In this document: piece after piece, positions 63,504 through 64,000 of the stretch
How the letters are laid out: the number at the start of each line of letters is the position of its first letter
Numbering within the stretch: the stretch's first letter is position 1
Assembly (NCBI RefSeq): GCF_001598555.1
Contig: NZ_BCZE01000001.1
Coordinates: 62,001-126,000 of the forward strand
Direction: 5' to 3'
Origin: Novosphingobium rosa NBRC 15208
GTDB taxonomy: Bacteria; Pseudomonadota; Alphaproteobacteria; Sphingomonadales; Sphingomonadaceae
Length of the DNA: 64,000 nt
Program-made: the position numbers and the translations under genes
The notes under the pieces: generated by a model
Database searches by the model: none
Seen by the model: only the letters and a program-made list of their open reading frames with translations
What the model was told of the DNA's origin: nothing

Positions 63504-64000
63504 TCACTGCGAGAGCAGGGTGATCGGGCCGCTCAGACCCGAAGGCTGCGCCGTGATACGATCCTGATCCTGGTCCTGAAATCTTTCGCCATAGCGCAAG
63601 GTCAACAGGCGGCGGTCCGCAGGAGGGCGCCCCGCCAGCGCATTGACCGCGCCATTCATCACCATGATATCGATCCGATTGCGGCCCTTGCGCAGCGCTC
63701 TGGTGATATCGAGCCGATAGGGCGGCGCCCAGAGCGTCCCCATGATCTCGCCATTGATGCGAATGATGGCGGCTTCGCGCACCGGGGAGGCGATCTCGGC
63801 CTGAGGCCTTGCGGGCGTTCCCTGCGGCTGGGGCAGCTTGGTGGGGCTCCCCAGATCGAGCAGCATGGCATGGCCCGCAGGCAGGTTTCGCAAGGTGAAG
63901 CTGCGCCGGTAATGCGCCGCGCCCGATATGGGGCGATCTTCGGGGTTATCCGTCCATGGTGCGATCCTCGCCAAGGTTTCCTGACGCGTGGGCAGCGCAA
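63504..64000 (-). CDS. Glycoside hydrolase GH106-like (alpha-L-rhamnosidase), C-terminal part
   Basis: The frame is open to the window edge, so TTG 63974 is internal; 165 residues of the C-terminus are visible. A jelly-roll-like domain contains SGAAHYRRSF, INGEIMGTLWAPPYRLDITRALRKGRNRIDIMV (landmark GTLWAPPYRLDIT) and a final ERFQDQDQDRITAQPSGLSGP. The last segment is typical of GH106 rhamnosidase C-termini. The catalytic part lies outside the window, so substrate is inferred by family only. It lies 152 bases upstream of the oxidative operon on the same strand. Confidence 0.75.
   Translation of the reverse strand, partial: ALPTRQETLARIAPWTDNPEDRPISGAAHYRRSFTLRNLPAGHAMLLDLGSPTKLPQPQGTPARPQAEIASPVREAAIIRINGEIMGTLWAPPYRLDITRALRKGRNRIDIMVMNGAVNALAGRPPADRRLLTLRYGERFQDQDQDRITAQPSGLSGPITLLSQ

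Overview
The window is GC-rich and densely coded. It has no rRNA, tRNA, insertion sequence, prophage or CRISPR array that I can recognise. The abundance of TonB-dependent receptors, NodT-type outer-membrane lipoproteins, periplasmic glycosidases and an IlvD-type sugar-acid pathway suggests an alphaproteobacterium of the Sphingomonadales (Novosphingobium or Sphingomonas-like). That placement rests on gene content and protein style, not on a marker gene.

Layout. 1-4965: iron-uptake operon (partial siderophore receptor, PepSY membrane protein, DUF3325 and DUF3649 proteins, second small receptor), joined by ATGA overlaps. 5012-11390: tripartite RND efflux operon on the minus strand, divergent from soxR, with a near-ideal SoxR box at the operon promoter, an unannotated 33-residue ORF ahead of the adaptor gene, and a one-base frameshift inside the adaptor. 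11489-13006: membrane diguanylate cyclase. 13009-17275: NAD-salvage operon (NMN adenylyltransferase/Nudix, nicotinamide phosphoribosyltransferase, ADP-ribosylglycohydrolase) divergent from its likely regulator NrtR. 17279-26349: AraC and LysR regulators, a carboxymuconolactone-decarboxylase-like protein, an aldo/keto reductase, a DHA2 exporter, an M3 peptidase, and an AhpD-like protein that begins the next unit. 25836-27203: an ECF41 sigma factor behind its AhpD-like partner, with a matching ECF41 promoter.

27234-43781 is a sugar-utilisation locus. The minus-strand operon (dehydratase, lactonase, Na+/sugar symporter, KDGal kinase, KDPGal aldolase) and the divergent galactose dehydrogenase together make a complete De Ley-Doudoroff route from D-galactose to pyruvate and glyceraldehyde-3-phosphate. 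Next come a periplasmic aldose epimerase, a GH5-like enzyme, a GntR/FCD regulator, a large TonB-dependent receptor and three beta-propeller glycosidases. A shared AT-rich motif in three promoters suggests that the GntR protein controls the whole locus, which probably feeds on a galactose- and arabinose-containing plant polysaccharide.

43884-54722 holds mixed housekeeping and accessory genes: DUF3422, a small HTH protein, AI-2E transporter, homoserine dehydrogenase, PP2C phosphatase, DUF2867, DEDD exonuclease, DUF1993, an AraC/SDR pair and a phospholipase D-like protein. Many convergent ends carry strong hairpins. 54766-58026 is a TonB-dependent receptor followed by a periplasmic tyrosine phosphatase. 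58543-63351 is the most unusual part: a tightly packed operon of four different oxidative enzymes (FOXRED2-like flavoprotein, FMN alpha-hydroxy-acid oxidase, atypical membrane-anchored cytochrome P450, heme-oxygenase-like diiron protein) with no recognisable scaffold-making enzyme. The window ends in the C-terminus of a GH106-like rhamnosidase.
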